A stretch of DNA of 64,000 bases. Source: Bernardetia sp. ABR2-2B. GTDB lineage: Bacteria; Bacteroidota; Bacteroidia; Cytophagales; Bernardetiaceae. This document shows, piece after piece, positions 43,944 through 52,678 of this stretch. Both the position numbers and the translations under genes were made by a program. The notes beneath the pieces are model-generated. The model did not search any database and had not been told where the DNA came from. It was given only the letters and a program-made list of their open reading frames with translations. The stretch lies in the NCBI RefSeq assembly GCF_037126435.1, contig NZ_CP147020.1:5097001-5161000 (forward strand). The letters run 5' to 3'. Each line of letters starts with the position of its first letter. The stretch's first letter is position 1.

Positions 43944-44271
43944 AAACCCTAAGGTTAAGGTGTTTAGAATTTCAAAATTCCTTCGTTCAATTTTCTAAAA
44001 AAACGTATTAAGAATAAATTGTATTTTAGCTGCGTAGCTGCAAAATATTTGTAGAAAAAAATAAACAAACCAAGATTTTAAGCTGCGTGGCTGCGTAATA
44101 TGGCTGTTTTTGTTCAAAATGGGTTAAACTTAGGTATTACGCAGCTACGCAGCTTTATGAAAATTAAAATCCTATTCTACAAACATCACACAGCTACGCA
44201 GCTAAATGACTAAAAACTGTACGAAAAAACAACTAAATTCTAAACACCCTACCCTAAGGTTCTTAGGGTTT
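43944..44271. repeat. 328-bp triple-nested foldback element
   Basis: Three levels of inverted arms are visible. Outer: AAACCCTAAG (43944-43953) and GTGTTTAGAATTT (43960-43972) with AAATTCTAAACAC (44235-44247) and CTTAGGGTTT (44262-44271). Middle: TTTAGCTGCGTAGCTG (44025-44040) and TTTGTAGAA (44048-44056) with TTCTACAAA (44175-44183) and CAGCTACGCAGCTAAA (44191-44206). Inner: 21-bp arms at 44080-44100 and 44135-44155 with one mismatch. No gene lies inside. It fills the spacer between the convergent nSTAND and NosL-type genes. Confidence 0.85.
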
Positions 44272-44292
44272 CGAAAAATGTAATATCAATAT

Positions 44293-44784
44293 TTACTTCA
44301 ACTCCGAAACAACCACATCTTTATTAATCTCTTCAAAAGAATAGATTTTCTTACCTTTGTGTTCTTGCATAAAACTTTCAGCATCTTCTTTTTTAGAAAA
44401 AGGAACAAAATCCTTTCCCATCGGACTTGTCTTATCGCTTCCTGTCACATAAAAAGCAGAAGTTCCATCTATTTTTTGAGTAGTGTAGTAATCTGTAACT
44501 TCCATTTTTTCAATAGCATTAGCTACATTATTTGATGAATCTGCTAAATGAATCATCATGCAACGAGGCGCACAAAAAGCTAAATTTTCAGAATTTGCTT
44601 TTAGCATAACCTGCCAGTTTGGAAAGTCATTAGTAGGCATTCCACAGTTTTGGCAGTCTGTCCATTCATATTTTTGCTCTGTTGATTCTGTATTTTCTTC
44701 TTGCTTTGTGCTAGTTGTACAAGAGTAAAAAAACAGACTTACACCAATGAAAACAAAAAAAGTTAGCTTCAAAGATTTGAACAT
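44293..44784 (-). CDS. NosL-family lipoprotein
   Basis: The signal ends FFYSC with Cys near residue 22. The NosL pattern follows: WTDCQNCGMPTNDFPNW near residues 41-57 (CxxCGM), FCAPRCMMIHLADS near 74-87 (second Cys-Met copper-ligand type region), then DYYTTQKIDGTSAFYVTGSDKTSPMG and a C-terminal FSKKEDAESFMQEH. NosL proteins deliver Cu(I), for example to nitrous oxide reductase; no nos gene is seen here. It lies 19 bp after the methyltransferase-like gene on the same strand, so they are probably co-transcribed. Confidence 0.87.
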   Translation of the reverse strand: MFKSLKLTFFVFIGVSLFFYSCTTSTKQEENTESTEQKYEWTDCQNCGMPTNDFPNWQVMLKANSENLAFCAPRCMMIHLADSSNNVANAIEKMEVTDYYTTQKIDGTSAFYVTGSDKTSPMGKDFVPFSKKEDAESFMQEHKGKKIYSFEEINKDVVVSELK

Positions 44785-44803
44785 TTTTTTCTAAATTTAT
44801 AGT

Positions 44804-45490
44804 TTATTTTCTTCCAATAAGAATACAATAATTTTCTGGTTTTTCGACACGAAATTGCAAAATATTTTGTGATTCTAAATAATCACGAATCAGTCTTTGA
44901 TTAAAACTTTCTGAAAAAGTAAGAATGATAAAACGCTTTGTGATACGAGTAAGTTCAGGTAAAGCTTCTAAAAGTTCCTTTTCAGTTTCGAAACCATCTG
45001 TACTTGTAACGACATCAAACTGATTACTAGGATAACCCTGAAGTTTTGGAAAAGGAAGGTTTTCCTTTGTAGAAAGTGTGGTAAAGCCTCCTCTATGTAG
45101 ATTCTTGATTCTATCAACTTGTTTTTCGTCCATAGAAAGCGCAATTGTTGGCAAATAATGAAACTCATCAACTAATTGCCAAATAAAATCAGTTTGTTTT
45201 TTTTCTAAATTAAGAACTTGGTCAGGCTGAACCCCACGCAAGACTCCAAAAAGTTTTTCTAAATAAGGAGCAGGAGTTTCTTTTTTTAAAAAATCTAATT
45301 CTAATTTTTTTTCTTCTCCTAATTTAACTAATTCTTGAGTTTCTTCATGAATTAAATCTTCTAAAGGTTTTTTGAAATAAGTCTGAGTAGCTGAAGGAGT
45401 GCCAAGTTTTCCACGAACAAAAGCAGCTGTCAGTTGAAGATAATAGGAAGAAGGAACTTGGTCTGGAGTTGATGAAAACGGATTTTCCAC
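44804..45490 (-). CDS. methyltransferase-fold-like protein of unknown function
   Basis: The start is GTG at 45490. The 228 residues have a helical N-terminal half and a C-terminal half that follows the order of a class I methyltransferase: VLNLEKKQTDF (where a DxGxG loop is expected, but no Gly), a TIALSMDEKQ strand, LPFPKLQ, FDVVTSTDG and FIILTFSES. The missing glycine loop suggests it does not bind S-adenosylmethionine in the normal way. It is possibly a catalytically inactive relative. It is coupled to the NosL-type gene. Confidence 0.6.
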   Translation of the reverse strand: MENPFSSTPDQVPSSYYLQLTAAFVRGKLGTPSATQTYFKKPLEDLIHEETQELVKLGEEKKLELDFLKKETPAPYLEKLFGVLRGVQPDQVLNLEKKQTDFIWQLVDEFHYLPTIALSMDEKQVDRIKNLHRGGFTTLSTKENLPFPKLQGYPSNQFDVVTSTDGFETEKELLEALPELTRITKRFIILTFSESFNQRLIRDYLESQNILQFRVEKPENYCILIGRK

Positions 45491-45934
45491 GTAATACTAT
45501 TGTTATATAATTAATTCTAAAGGATAGGCAATGTTAAGAAGTAGATTCTCTTTCTCCTTTTATTATTCATTTAGAGTAAAGTTACATTTTATAGAATTAC
45601 TTTTATAATTTTGAGACAAATTATTCTTACTTTACTCAATTCAAATATACTTTCTTTTTGTAAGTTGTCCTAATAAAAAATATCTAAGCATAGTAATATT
45701 TGGATACAAAAATCACTTACGGATACCATAAACTTTATATTTTTGATTCTTCAAATAAATTACTACTGTTGTTGGTGTTTTAGCGAAGCGACACTAACAA
45801 CTCATAAATACAATTTATTTTTTAATAAAACTTTTTATTGAAAAATAGAGTTAGATAAAGCCTACAAAATTTTGTTTTTACATCAAACAACTACTAAATC
45901 TGTATCTTTTATGAAAATATAGATTTAAAAAATT
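45491..45934. other. 444-bp spacer between divergent genes
   Basis: No gene is supported. A leftward TATATTTG box lies at 45649-45642, about 150 bp before the GTG at 45490. The dispersed palindrome 45768-45801 lies in the middle. For the helicase gene only a weak TATCTTTT box near 45903 is seen. Confidence 0.35.
45768..45801. repeat. dispersed palindrome, GTTGTTGGTGT family
   Basis: GTTGTTGGTGT (45768-45778) and ACACTAACAAC (45791-45801) pair with one mismatch around TTTAGCGAAGCG. Confidence 0.75.
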
Positions 45935-47899
45935 ATGAAAAACACAGAACAACAACTTACGCATCTTCAAGAACTTTTACGCATCGAAAAAAGAGAAGAT
46001 GCAGCTCAATATCAACTCAAAATAGTACAAGCACCACTTGCCAAACGTCGAAAAGATGGTTTGTGTTGGTTTCCTGTTGGAATAAATGATGAATTTGTAG
46101 GAATAGGAGGAAGATGGAATATTGATATTGAAAGGACTAATGATAAAGGGCAACCTCATCAGCTTAATGTGGGAAGTATAGTTACTGTTTTTGAACAGAA
46201 AAATGGGCTAGAGGGTGAAAAAACAAATGGAGTAGTCAGTAAGGTAGAGAATAATAGAATGCGTATTGCGCTCAATAACGAAGAACTTCCAGACTTCTTG
46301 GAAAAGCAAAGTAACAGTATTGGTGTTTATTTGGCTTTCGATGATTCTACTTATCGTGAAATGAATTACACAATAGATAGAGTAAAAGACGCTAAAAATG
46401 ATAGGTTATCAGAGTTTAGAGAAATTTTTTTAGGAGAAAGAACCCCTATCATTAATGAAAAAACACAAATAGACAAGAATGAATATGCGCTTCAAGGTTT
46501 AAACGATTCACAAAAAAAGGCTGTTCAGAAAATATTACAAGCTGAAGATGTAGCCATTATACACGGTCCTCCTGGTACGGGAAAAACAACTACTTTAGTG
46601 GCTGCAATTATTGAAACGCTAAAGACAGAAAGACAAGTTTTGGTTTGCGCTCCAAGTAATACGGCTGTTGATTGGCTAACCGAAAAACTGAATACGAAAG
46701 AAGTAAGAGTAACGAGGTTAGGACATCCTGCACGAGTGAGCGATGCACTAGAACACATCACTTTAGATGGCAAAATAGAAGAACACCCAGATTATAAATA
46801 CTACAAAAAACTACTAAAACAGTCTGAACAGATGCGAAAAAAAGCATTAAAGTTCAAACGAAATTTTGGAAAACAAGAGCGTAATGAACGCCAAAGTATG
46901 CTTCGTGATGCAAAACGATTGAAACAGGATGCTCTCAAATTAGAAGAATATATTTCAAAACACATCTTAGAGAACTCACAAGTCCTTACTTGTACCTTGG
47001 CAGGTTCGGCAGGATATAATCTCAAACATCGTACGTTTTCCACACTTTTTATTGATGAGGCTGCACAGGCTTTAGAAGGAGCAACTTGGATTCCGATTTT
47101 GAAAGCGAATCGTGTTGTTATGGCAGGAGACCATCAACAATTACCACCTACTATAAAATCTTTTGAAGCAGCAAAATCAGGTTTAGAAAATACGCTTTTT
47201 GAGAAAATAATTAAAAAACACCCAGATTCGGCTCAAATGTTAAGCATTCAGTACCGTATGAATGAGCAAATTATGGAATTTTCAAATCAAAAATTTTATA
47301 AAGGAAATCTAAAGGCTTTTGAAACTAATAAAAACCATATTCTTTATGAAAATCTTGCGCCAGTAGAGTTTGTAGATACAGCAGGATGTGGTTTTTCAGA
47401 GATGCAAAATGAAGAAACATTGAGCCGTTATAATCCAGAGGAAGCAAAATTAGTAGTTTCTCATTTAGAAAGACTTTTTGAAGAAATTTTATTAAAAATA
47501 GAAAACAAAGAAATAGAAAGCCCAAAAGAATTTATCGATAATTTTTCGGTGGGAGTTCTTTCTACTTACAAAGCTCAAGTTTATTTGTTGCGTGATTTGA
47601 TTCGTGAAAATGAACTTCTGACTAATTATTCCAACCAAATTACGATTCATACTGTCGATGGTTTTCAAGGACAAGAGCGTGAAGTGATGTATATTTCTTT
47701 AGTTCGTTCGAATGAAAAAGGCGAAATAGGTTTCTTGAAAGATTTGCGTAGATTCAATGTCGCTATTACACGAGCGAAAAAAAGGTTAGTTGTTTTTGGA
47801 GATTCTGCTACTTTGGGTTCTGATGAGTTTTATAAAGACTTTTTAGATTATGCAGAATCCATTGAAGCCTATAAAAGTGCTTGGGAATATATGGTCTAA
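45935..47899 (+). CDS. Upf1-like SF1 helicase / AAA_11-AAA_12 protein
   Basis: The 654-residue protein has an N-terminal beta-barrel-like region, then motif I HGPPGTGKTTTLVAAI near 209-224, motif Ia CAPSNTAVDWL near 239-249, motif II FIDEAAQALE near 371-380, motif III GDHQQLPP near 393-400, motif V TVDGFQGQEREV near 570-581 and motif VI RRFNVAITRAKKRL near 606-619. The inserted helical region between 280 and 360 fits the IGHMBP2/Upf1 class. It is a soluble 5'-3' nucleic acid helicase; bacterial roles are poorly known. Confidence 0.92.
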   Translation: MKNTEQQLTHLQELLRIEKREDAAQYQLKIVQAPLAKRRKDGLCWFPVGINDEFVGIGGRWNIDIERTNDKGQPHQLNVGSIVTVFEQKNGLEGEKTNGVVSKVENNRMRIALNNEELPDFLEKQSNSIGVYLAFDDSTYREMNYTIDRVKDAKNDRLSEFREIFLGERTPIINEKTQIDKNEYALQGLNDSQKKAVQKILQAEDVAIIHGPPGTGKTTTLVAAIIETLKTERQVLVCAPSNTAVDWLTEKLNTKEVRVTRLGHPARVSDALEHITLDGKIEEHPDYKYYKKLLKQSEQMRKKALKFKRNFGKQERNERQSMLRDAKRLKQDALKLEEYISKHILENSQVLTCTLAGSAGYNLKHRTFSTLFIDEAAQALEGATWIPILKANRVVMAGDHQQLPPTIKSFEAAKSGLENTLFEKIIKKHPDSAQMLSIQYRMNEQIMEFSNQKFYKGNLKAFETNKNHILYENLAPVEFVDTAGCGFSEMQNEETLSRYNPEEAKLVVSHLERLFEEILLKIENKEIESPKEFIDNFSVGVLSTYKAQVYLLRDLIRENELLTNYSNQITIHTVDGFQGQEREVMYISLVRSNEKGEIGFLKDLRRFNVAITRAKKRLVVFGDSATLGSDEFYKDFLDYAESIEAYKSAWEYMV

Positions 47900-47903
47900 C
47901 TTA

Positions 47904-48062
47904 GAGCTTGTTTAAATTTTTATTTTACTAGTGAAAATGAGAAAATTTTTGACTTATCAAGGCATTTTTGAGGAGAATAGTGAGCTATTTAACGAAAAAA
48001 TAACACAGATATAGGCTGAAATTTACCATTTGTAGCTCAAAGAAATAATTTTAAACAAGCTC
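47904..48062. mobile_element. 159-bp MITE-like element with 13-bp inverted ends
   Basis: GAGCTTGTTTAAA (47904-47916) and TTTAAACAAGCTC (48050-48062) are perfect inverted ends. Both are flanked by TTA (47901-47903 and 48063-48065), a possible 3-bp target duplication. No gene lies inside. The right TTA is the stop codon of the haemoglobin gene on the other strand. Confidence 0.75.
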
Positions 48063-48455
48063 TTATTTCAAATCATTTTTCTTTCCATTCATATATTCTA
48101 ATTTTGATTGAAATGTATAGGCAATAATTGATGCTCTTTGTTTGGCTTCTTCAGCTTTATTTCCTTCAAAAAATTCATCAACTGTCTCAACGAATAAATT
48201 AAGCCAGTTTTCAAAGTGAGTTTTATCAATAGGAAGAGGAATATGTTTTTCAAAAGGATTTCCTTTATAACCTCCTTCTCCAAACAAAATTCCATTCCAA
48301 AAACGATACATTATAGGCAAATGAGACGACCAATCAACAGCAGCAAAATCATTAAAAATAGGCGACAAGATTAGATTTTGATTCACTTTATCATAAAAAG
48401 TATCGACAAGTAGTTTTATATTTTCTTCGTTCTGAATGTCATTTTTGGGTTTCAT
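48063..48455 (-). CDS. group III truncated haemoglobin
   Basis: The 130-residue protein has the 2/2 globin core of group III: FYDKVNQNLILSPIFND near 19-35 (B helix region with Tyr20), WSSHLPIMYRFWNGILFGEGGYKGNPF near 42-68 and HIPLPIDKTHFENWLNLFVETVDEFFEG near 71-98, in which His in KTHF is the expected proximal haem ligand. Roles in oxygen, NO or peroxide chemistry are known for the family. The stop codon coincides with the target duplication of the element at 47904-48062. Confidence 0.92.
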   Translation of the reverse strand: MKPKNDIQNEENIKLLVDTFYDKVNQNLILSPIFNDFAAVDWSSHLPIMYRFWNGILFGEGGYKGNPFEKHIPLPIDKTHFENWLNLFVETVDEFFEGNKAEEAKQRASIIAYTFQSKLEYMNGKKNDLK

Positions 48456-48607
48456 AAATCTTTGATTGAATTTGAGTGTTTTGATTCTGCCATTTGTGGT
48501 GTTTTGGGAAAAAAAATCTCAAGTTCTTTATAGAACAAATACACTTGAGATATACCAAAAAATTGAGATTAGAAAAAAGTAGCTATATTTTTTCATAAAA
48601 TTAATAG

Positions 48608-48615
48608 TATCTTTG
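48608..48615 (+). promoter_or_regulatory. -7 promoter box for DEAD-box helicase gene
   Basis: TATCTTTG matches TAnnTTTG exactly, about 97 bp before the start used here. The -33 element is not clear. Confidence 0.4.
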
Positions 48616-48711
48616 TATCTAAACTACGAAATGAGGTTTAACAAACATACTATTTTTATTTTGAAATTGTTTGTTTGTGATATATAAATGCTCATTTCAC
48701 AATCCATTTAT

Positions 48712-50103
48712 ATGTCAGATAAAAAAACAAACGATACAAAAAACAGTACGACCAAATCTTTTGCAGATTTAGGTCTTTCAGAACAGCTTCTTAAAGCCGT
48801 AAAAAAAGTAGGTTATACTTCACCTTCTCCTATTCAAGAAAAAGTAATTCCTTTTGTCTTAGATAAAAAAGATGTTTTGGCTTCGGCACAAACAGGAACA
48901 GGAAAAACGGCAGGCTTTACTTTGCCAATGCTTCAACTTCTTACACAAGATGTAAAACAGCGTTCGAAAATTCGTAGAAGAACTTTGCGTTGTCTTATCC
49001 TTACTCCTACTCGTGAACTGGCTGCACAGGTTTTTGAAAATGTAAAAGAATATAGCGAATTTTTAGATATTCGAAGTGCAGTTATTTTTGGTGGAGTCAA
49101 TCAAAATCCACAAATAAGAACGCTAAAAAATGGCGTAGATGTCTTGGTAGCAACTCCTGGTCGTCTGTTAGATTTGGAGGGACAAAAAGCTCTTTCTCTT
49201 GCCGATGTAGAGATTTTGGTATTAGATGAAGCCGACAGAATGCTAGATATGGGATTTTTGCATGATATAAAACGTGTCATCAAACTTGTACCTACCAAAA
49301 GACAAAATCTGCTTTTTTCGGCTACTTTTTCAAAAGAAATAAAATCACTTGCTGGAAAAATACTGAATAATCACGTTACCGTAGAAGCAACTCCAGAAAA
49401 CACAACCGTAGAAAAAATTAATCAGACGGTTTATAGTGTAAATAAAACACGAAAGTCAGATTTGATTATAAAATTGATTGATGAAGGAAACTGGGAGCAA
49501 GTTTTGGTTTTTACTCGTACAAAGCACGGAGCAAATCGTTTGAGCGACCGAATGACAAAAAGAGGTATTCAAGCTGCTGCCATTCATGGAAACAAAACTC
49601 AAAATGCTCGTACAAAAGCATTGAAAGGTTTTAAAGAGGGTTCTATTCGTGTTTTGGTAGCGACAGATATTGCAGCAAGAGGATTAGATATTCCACTTCT
49701 GCCATATGTAATTAATTATGAGCTACCGAATGTTCCAGAAGATTATGTACACAGAATTGGTCGTACAGGTCGTGCAGGTGCAGGTGGAGATGCTATTTCT
49801 TTAGTTTCTCATGATGAAGTAGAATTTGTAGAAAATATTGAAAAGCTACTCAATGAAAAAATAGATAAAAAAATAGTTGAAGGTTTTGAGCCTACTGCTC
49901 CTTCAAAAGAAGATATCGAAGAAGCAGAATTAGCAGCACGACAAAGAAGTGGACGAGGAGGTTTCAATAGAAATAGAAGTAGAAATCGCACTTCAGATTC
50001 TAGAGGAAAATCTAATTCTGTAAATCTAGGTAAACCAAAATCTAAGACAAAAGGACGAAGAAGCAATAATCCGAAATTTGGAGGAAAAGGGAGAGGAAAG
50101 TAA
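48712..50103 (+). CDS. DEAD-box ATP-dependent RNA helicase
   Basis: ATG 48712 is preferred over ATG 48688, which adds nine non-typical residues; both are possible. All helicase motifs are present: Q motif with [46 protein letters not shown], then [12 protein letters not shown] and [10 protein letters not shown]. The C-terminal 60 residues are Arg/Gly/Ser/Asn-rich and end [10 protein letters not shown], a low-complexity RNA-binding tail. It is of the RhlE type common in Bacteroidota, likely in ribosome assembly or cold adaptation. A 7-bp tandem repeat follows the stop codon by 2 bp. Confidence 0.94.
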   Translation: MSDKKTNDTKNSTTKSFADLGLSEQLLKAVKKVGYTSPSPIQEKVIPFVLDKKDVLASAQTGTGKTAGFTLPMLQLLTQDVKQRSKIRRRTLRCLILTPTRELAAQVFENVKEYSEFLDIRSAVIFGGVNQNPQIRTLKNGVDVLVATPGRLLDLEGQKALSLADVEILVLDEADRMLDMGFLHDIKRVIKLVPTKRQNLLFSATFSKEIKSLAGKILNNHVTVEATPENTTVEKINQTVYSVNKTRKSDLIIKLIDEGNWEQVLVFTRTKHGANRLSDRMTKRGIQAAAIHGNKTQNARTKALKGFKEGSIRVLVATDIAARGLDIPLLPYVINYELPNVPEDYVHRIGRTGRAGAGGDAISLVSHDEVEFVENIEKLLNEKIDKKIVEGFEPTAPSKEDIEEAELAARQRSGRGGFNRNRSRNRTSDSRGKSNSVNLGKPKSKTKGRRSNNPKFGGKGRGK

Positions 50104-50105
50104 AT

Positions 50106-50140
50106 CAGTTAGCAGTTACCAGTAAGTAGTAACCAGTTAA
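50106..50140 (+). repeat. 7-bp tandem repeat after DEAD-box gene stop (CAGTTAC type)
   Basis: Five exact 7-mers: CAGTTAG, CAGTTAC, CAGTAAG, TAGTAAC, CAGTTAA. It begins 2 bp after the stop codon. Confidence 0.8.
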
Positions 50141-50162
50141 ATACATTTAGTTTTGTTTGTAG

Positions 50163-50188
50163 GGACAAGGTACGCCTTGTCCTTTTTT
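50163..50188 (+). terminator. terminator after DEAD-box gene
   Basis: GGACAAGG (50163-50170) and CCTTGTCC (50175-50182) form a perfect 8-bp GC-richer stem with a 4-nt loop, followed by six T. Confidence 0.75.
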
Positions 50189-50195
50189 ATGTCTT

Positions 50196-50473
50196 TTATT
50201 CTGGTACAATTAATAACTCCTCTCCTTCTATTGGTTTTTCATCATGATTTATTGGAATAGCGCTGTACCAAAAAATGTTTTTACTCTCTCTATCTCAAAC
50301 TTTTTTTCAGAACCAAAATGAATAATTCGACCTCTTACTTTCCACTTTTTATTCGTTTGTTCTGATAACAATACTGTATCTTTAGTTAAACCATTTTCTT
50401 GATGCTGCAATTCAAGATAAATCCCTCTTCCTGTTATATTAAGGCTATGAATAACCATTAATTCGTTCTGCAT
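50196..50473 (-). pseudogene. PilZ-size hypothetical protein with frameshift
   Basis: From ATG 50473 a frame reads 74 residues to a stop at 50249 (MQNELMVIHSLNITGRGIYL, then WKVRGRIIHFG). Its last ten codons do not look coding. A second frame from about 50296 continues sensibly (NIFWYSAIP, INHDEKPIEGEELLIVPE) to a stop at 50196. The switch lies at a GA-rich run (50284-50296), a likely slippage or small deletion site; loss of one GATA would do. The joined product would be about 91 residues. A mutation or a sequencing error is equally possible. Function unknown. Confidence 0.55.
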
Positions 50474-50493
50474 TAGTTCGAAGTTAAATGTAT

Positions 50494-50514
50494 TTCACTA
50501 TTTACTGGTAACTG
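50494..50514 (-). repeat. 7-bp tandem repeat after hybrid kinase stop (CAGTTAC type)
   Basis: Read leftward: CAGTTAC, CAGTAAA, TAGTGAA, starting 1 bp after the stop codon of the gene at 50516-52594. Orientation relative to its gene equals that of the blocks after lepA and the DEAD-box gene. Confidence 0.7.
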
Positions 50515-50515
50515 A

Positions 50516-52594
50516 TTATTTCCTCTCCATTTTTATCTGTAAAATTGCTTCTTCAATGCTTTTGTGAATAGCTTGTATTCTATCTGTTACTTCATTTATC
50601 TGACTTCCTTGTGAAAGCATTCTTCTAAGTTGATTTATCTGAACTTCTAACTCTTTTACTTCCAAAAGGCGAAGTGTTGCACGTATTTTATGATGAACTA
50701 AGGCAAGTTGAGTTTCGTAATCAGACAAATGAGTTGATTCTAAGATACGATTAAATTCTACCAAATCAGTTTCACTAAGCTCTAAGAGTTCGGTATAAAA
50801 TTCCTTGTCTGCTCCAGCTAGGTTTTTAAAATAAGAATAATTCAGACTACCTTTTTTATCATTTTCTTGTGGAACTTGTTTTTGAAGTTGTGTATAACTG
50901 TGTTGTGCAATCTTTTGATACAACTCATTGGGATTAAATGGCTTACTCAAAAAATCATTCATTCCTACTTGTACAATGCGTTCTCTTTCATTGAGCAAAG
51001 TTGAAGCTGTAAGGGCAATAATAGGTGTAAATTTGTTTGACTCCTTTTCCAAAAATCTAATTTGACGAGCAGACTCATATCCATCCATAACTGGCATTTG
51101 TAAGTCCATCAAAACAACATCAAAATTGTTTTCCTTGAATAAATCTACTGCAATTTGTCCATTTTCAGCTATTTGATATTTAGCCCCCCAATTATTCAAA
51201 AATTTCTTTACCAATATTTGATTGACTTTATTATCTTCTACAATCAAAACATTTACTCCTTTTAAGTTCTTGATATTTGTTGCATCAGGAAGGTTAGTTG
51301 AAATAGCCTGTACCTTTCCAATCTTGAAACCAAGCTGAAAACTGAAAGTAGAACCTACCATCATCGTACTCATTACATTAATTCTTCCTCCTTGAAGCTC
51401 AACTAGTTGTTTCGTAATGGCAAGTCCTAGACCTGTTCCTCCATACTTACGAGAAGTATCTTCTTCTGCTTGTGAAAAATCATCAAAAATAGAATTAATT
51501 TTTTCAGGTGAAATTCCAATTCCTGTATCTGAAACAGCAAATAGTAATTCTACTTTCTCTGTCTTGTGGTGTAGAAGACGAACCGTAATTGTAACTGTTC
51601 CCTCTTCTGTAAATTTTATAGCATTTCCGATAAGGTTATTCAAAATTTGGGAAAGACGTGTCGAATCTCCAAGTAATGATTTAGGAATTGCTTTATCAAT
51701 ATTGCTGCGAAGAAGAATGTTTTTTTCATCTGCACGAGCTTTAAAGATTTCTACTGTATTCTGAATCAGAGTAGGTAGGTCAAATTCAGCTTGTTCGAAA
51801 GCCATTTTTCCAGCTTCCATTTTCGAAATATCCAAAACACTATTAATAAGTGAGAGTAGATTTTGGGCAGAAAACTCTAGAATTTCTATATTTTCAGCCA
51901 TTTCTCCTTCCAAATTATCATTTTTGAGTAAATGTGTCATTCCGATAATAGCATTCAAAGGAGTCCTTATTTCATGGCTCATTGTCGATAAAAACTGTTC
52001 CTTTGTTTTTGTAGCTGCTTCTGCCTGTTCTTTTGCTCTTTTTAAATCTTCATTAGTTGCCATCAATTCAGAAGTACGTTCTTTTACTTTACTTTCCAAA
52101 TCTTCATTTACACTTTTAAGAGCATTTACTAATTGCCTATTTTCTGTACGCAAAGAATACGTTTCCAATGCTTTGTCAATAGTCAAAAGCATTTCATCTT
52201 TATTCCACGGCTTTACTAAATATCTGAAAATTCCACATTTGTTTATAGCTCTCATAATATCTTCTGTATCGCTATATGCTGTCAAGATAATACGAACTGT
52301 ATTTGGAAAGTTTTCTGCTACTCGCTCCAAAAATTCTACTCCTGTCATTTCTGGCATTTTTTGGTCAGAAATAACAAGTTGAATATCATTGCTTTCTAAA
52401 ACTTCTAAACCTTCCTTTCCAGAAATAGCTGTAAAAATAGTATAATGTCTTCTAAATGAGCTTTTAAAAATGCGCAAATTACTCTCCTCATCATCTACAT
52501 ACAAAATAGAAGATGTTTTTTTTGTTTTAGTTTGTATTGCTGTATCAGAAATAGAGGCTACTGAATTTGTTATATTATTTATGGAATCAGGCAT
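50516..52594 (-). CDS. hybrid histidine kinase REC-HisKA-HATPase-REC-HPt-like
   Basis: The 692-residue soluble protein starts with a receiver domain (YVDDEESNLRIF near 32-43, phospho-Asp in VISDQKMPE near 73-81, TAYSD), a coiled coil near 150-195, HisKA with STMSHEIRTPLNAIIG near 203-218, HATPase with NLIGNAIKFTEEG, SDTGIGI and GGTGLGLAI, a second receiver near 450-565 (LIVEDNKVNQ, VLMDLQMPVMDG) and a C-terminal helical domain with VHHKIRATLRLLEV near 640-653, probably an HPt-like domain. It has no membrane segment. Input probably comes through the first receiver. Confidence 0.92.
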   Translation of the reverse strand: MPDSINNITNSVASISDTAIQTKTKKTSSILYVDDEESNLRIFKSSFRRHYTIFTAISGKEGLEVLESNDIQLVISDQKMPEMTGVEFLERVAENFPNTVRIILTAYSDTEDIMRAINKCGIFRYLVKPWNKDEMLLTIDKALETYSLRTENRQLVNALKSVNEDLESKVKERTSELMATNEDLKRAKEQAEAATKTKEQFLSTMSHEIRTPLNAIIGMTHLLKNDNLEGEMAENIEILEFSAQNLLSLINSVLDISKMEAGKMAFEQAEFDLPTLIQNTVEIFKARADEKNILLRSNIDKAIPKSLLGDSTRLSQILNNLIGNAIKFTEEGTVTITVRLLHHKTEKVELLFAVSDTGIGISPEKINSIFDDFSQAEEDTSRKYGGTGLGLAITKQLVELQGGRINVMSTMMVGSTFSFQLGFKIGKVQAISTNLPDATNIKNLKGVNVLIVEDNKVNQILVKKFLNNWGAKYQIAENGQIAVDLFKENNFDVVLMDLQMPVMDGYESARQIRFLEKESNKFTPIIALTASTLLNERERIVQVGMNDFLSKPFNPNELYQKIAQHSYTQLQKQVPQENDKKGSLNYSYFKNLAGADKEFYTELLELSETDLVEFNRILESTHLSDYETQLALVHHKIRATLRLLEVKELEVQINQLRRMLSQGSQINEVTDRIQAIHKSIEEAILQIKMERK

Positions 52595-52678
52595 TTTATA
52601 ATAATTTCTTTTACTATTTTTTTTATGATATTCCTTTAAGGTAATAATTTATAAAACTATTTTCTAATTTATTAAAAA

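Noticed and set aside
43944-44271. CRISPR-like array from four GCTGCGTAGCTG words
   Set aside because: The copies are in inverted, nested arrangement with unequal spacing and no cas genes are nearby.
50106-50140. Heptamer blocks as a CRISPR or microsatellite array
   Set aside because: The blocks are too short, the units are degenerate and there are no spacers; they recur at gene ends instead.
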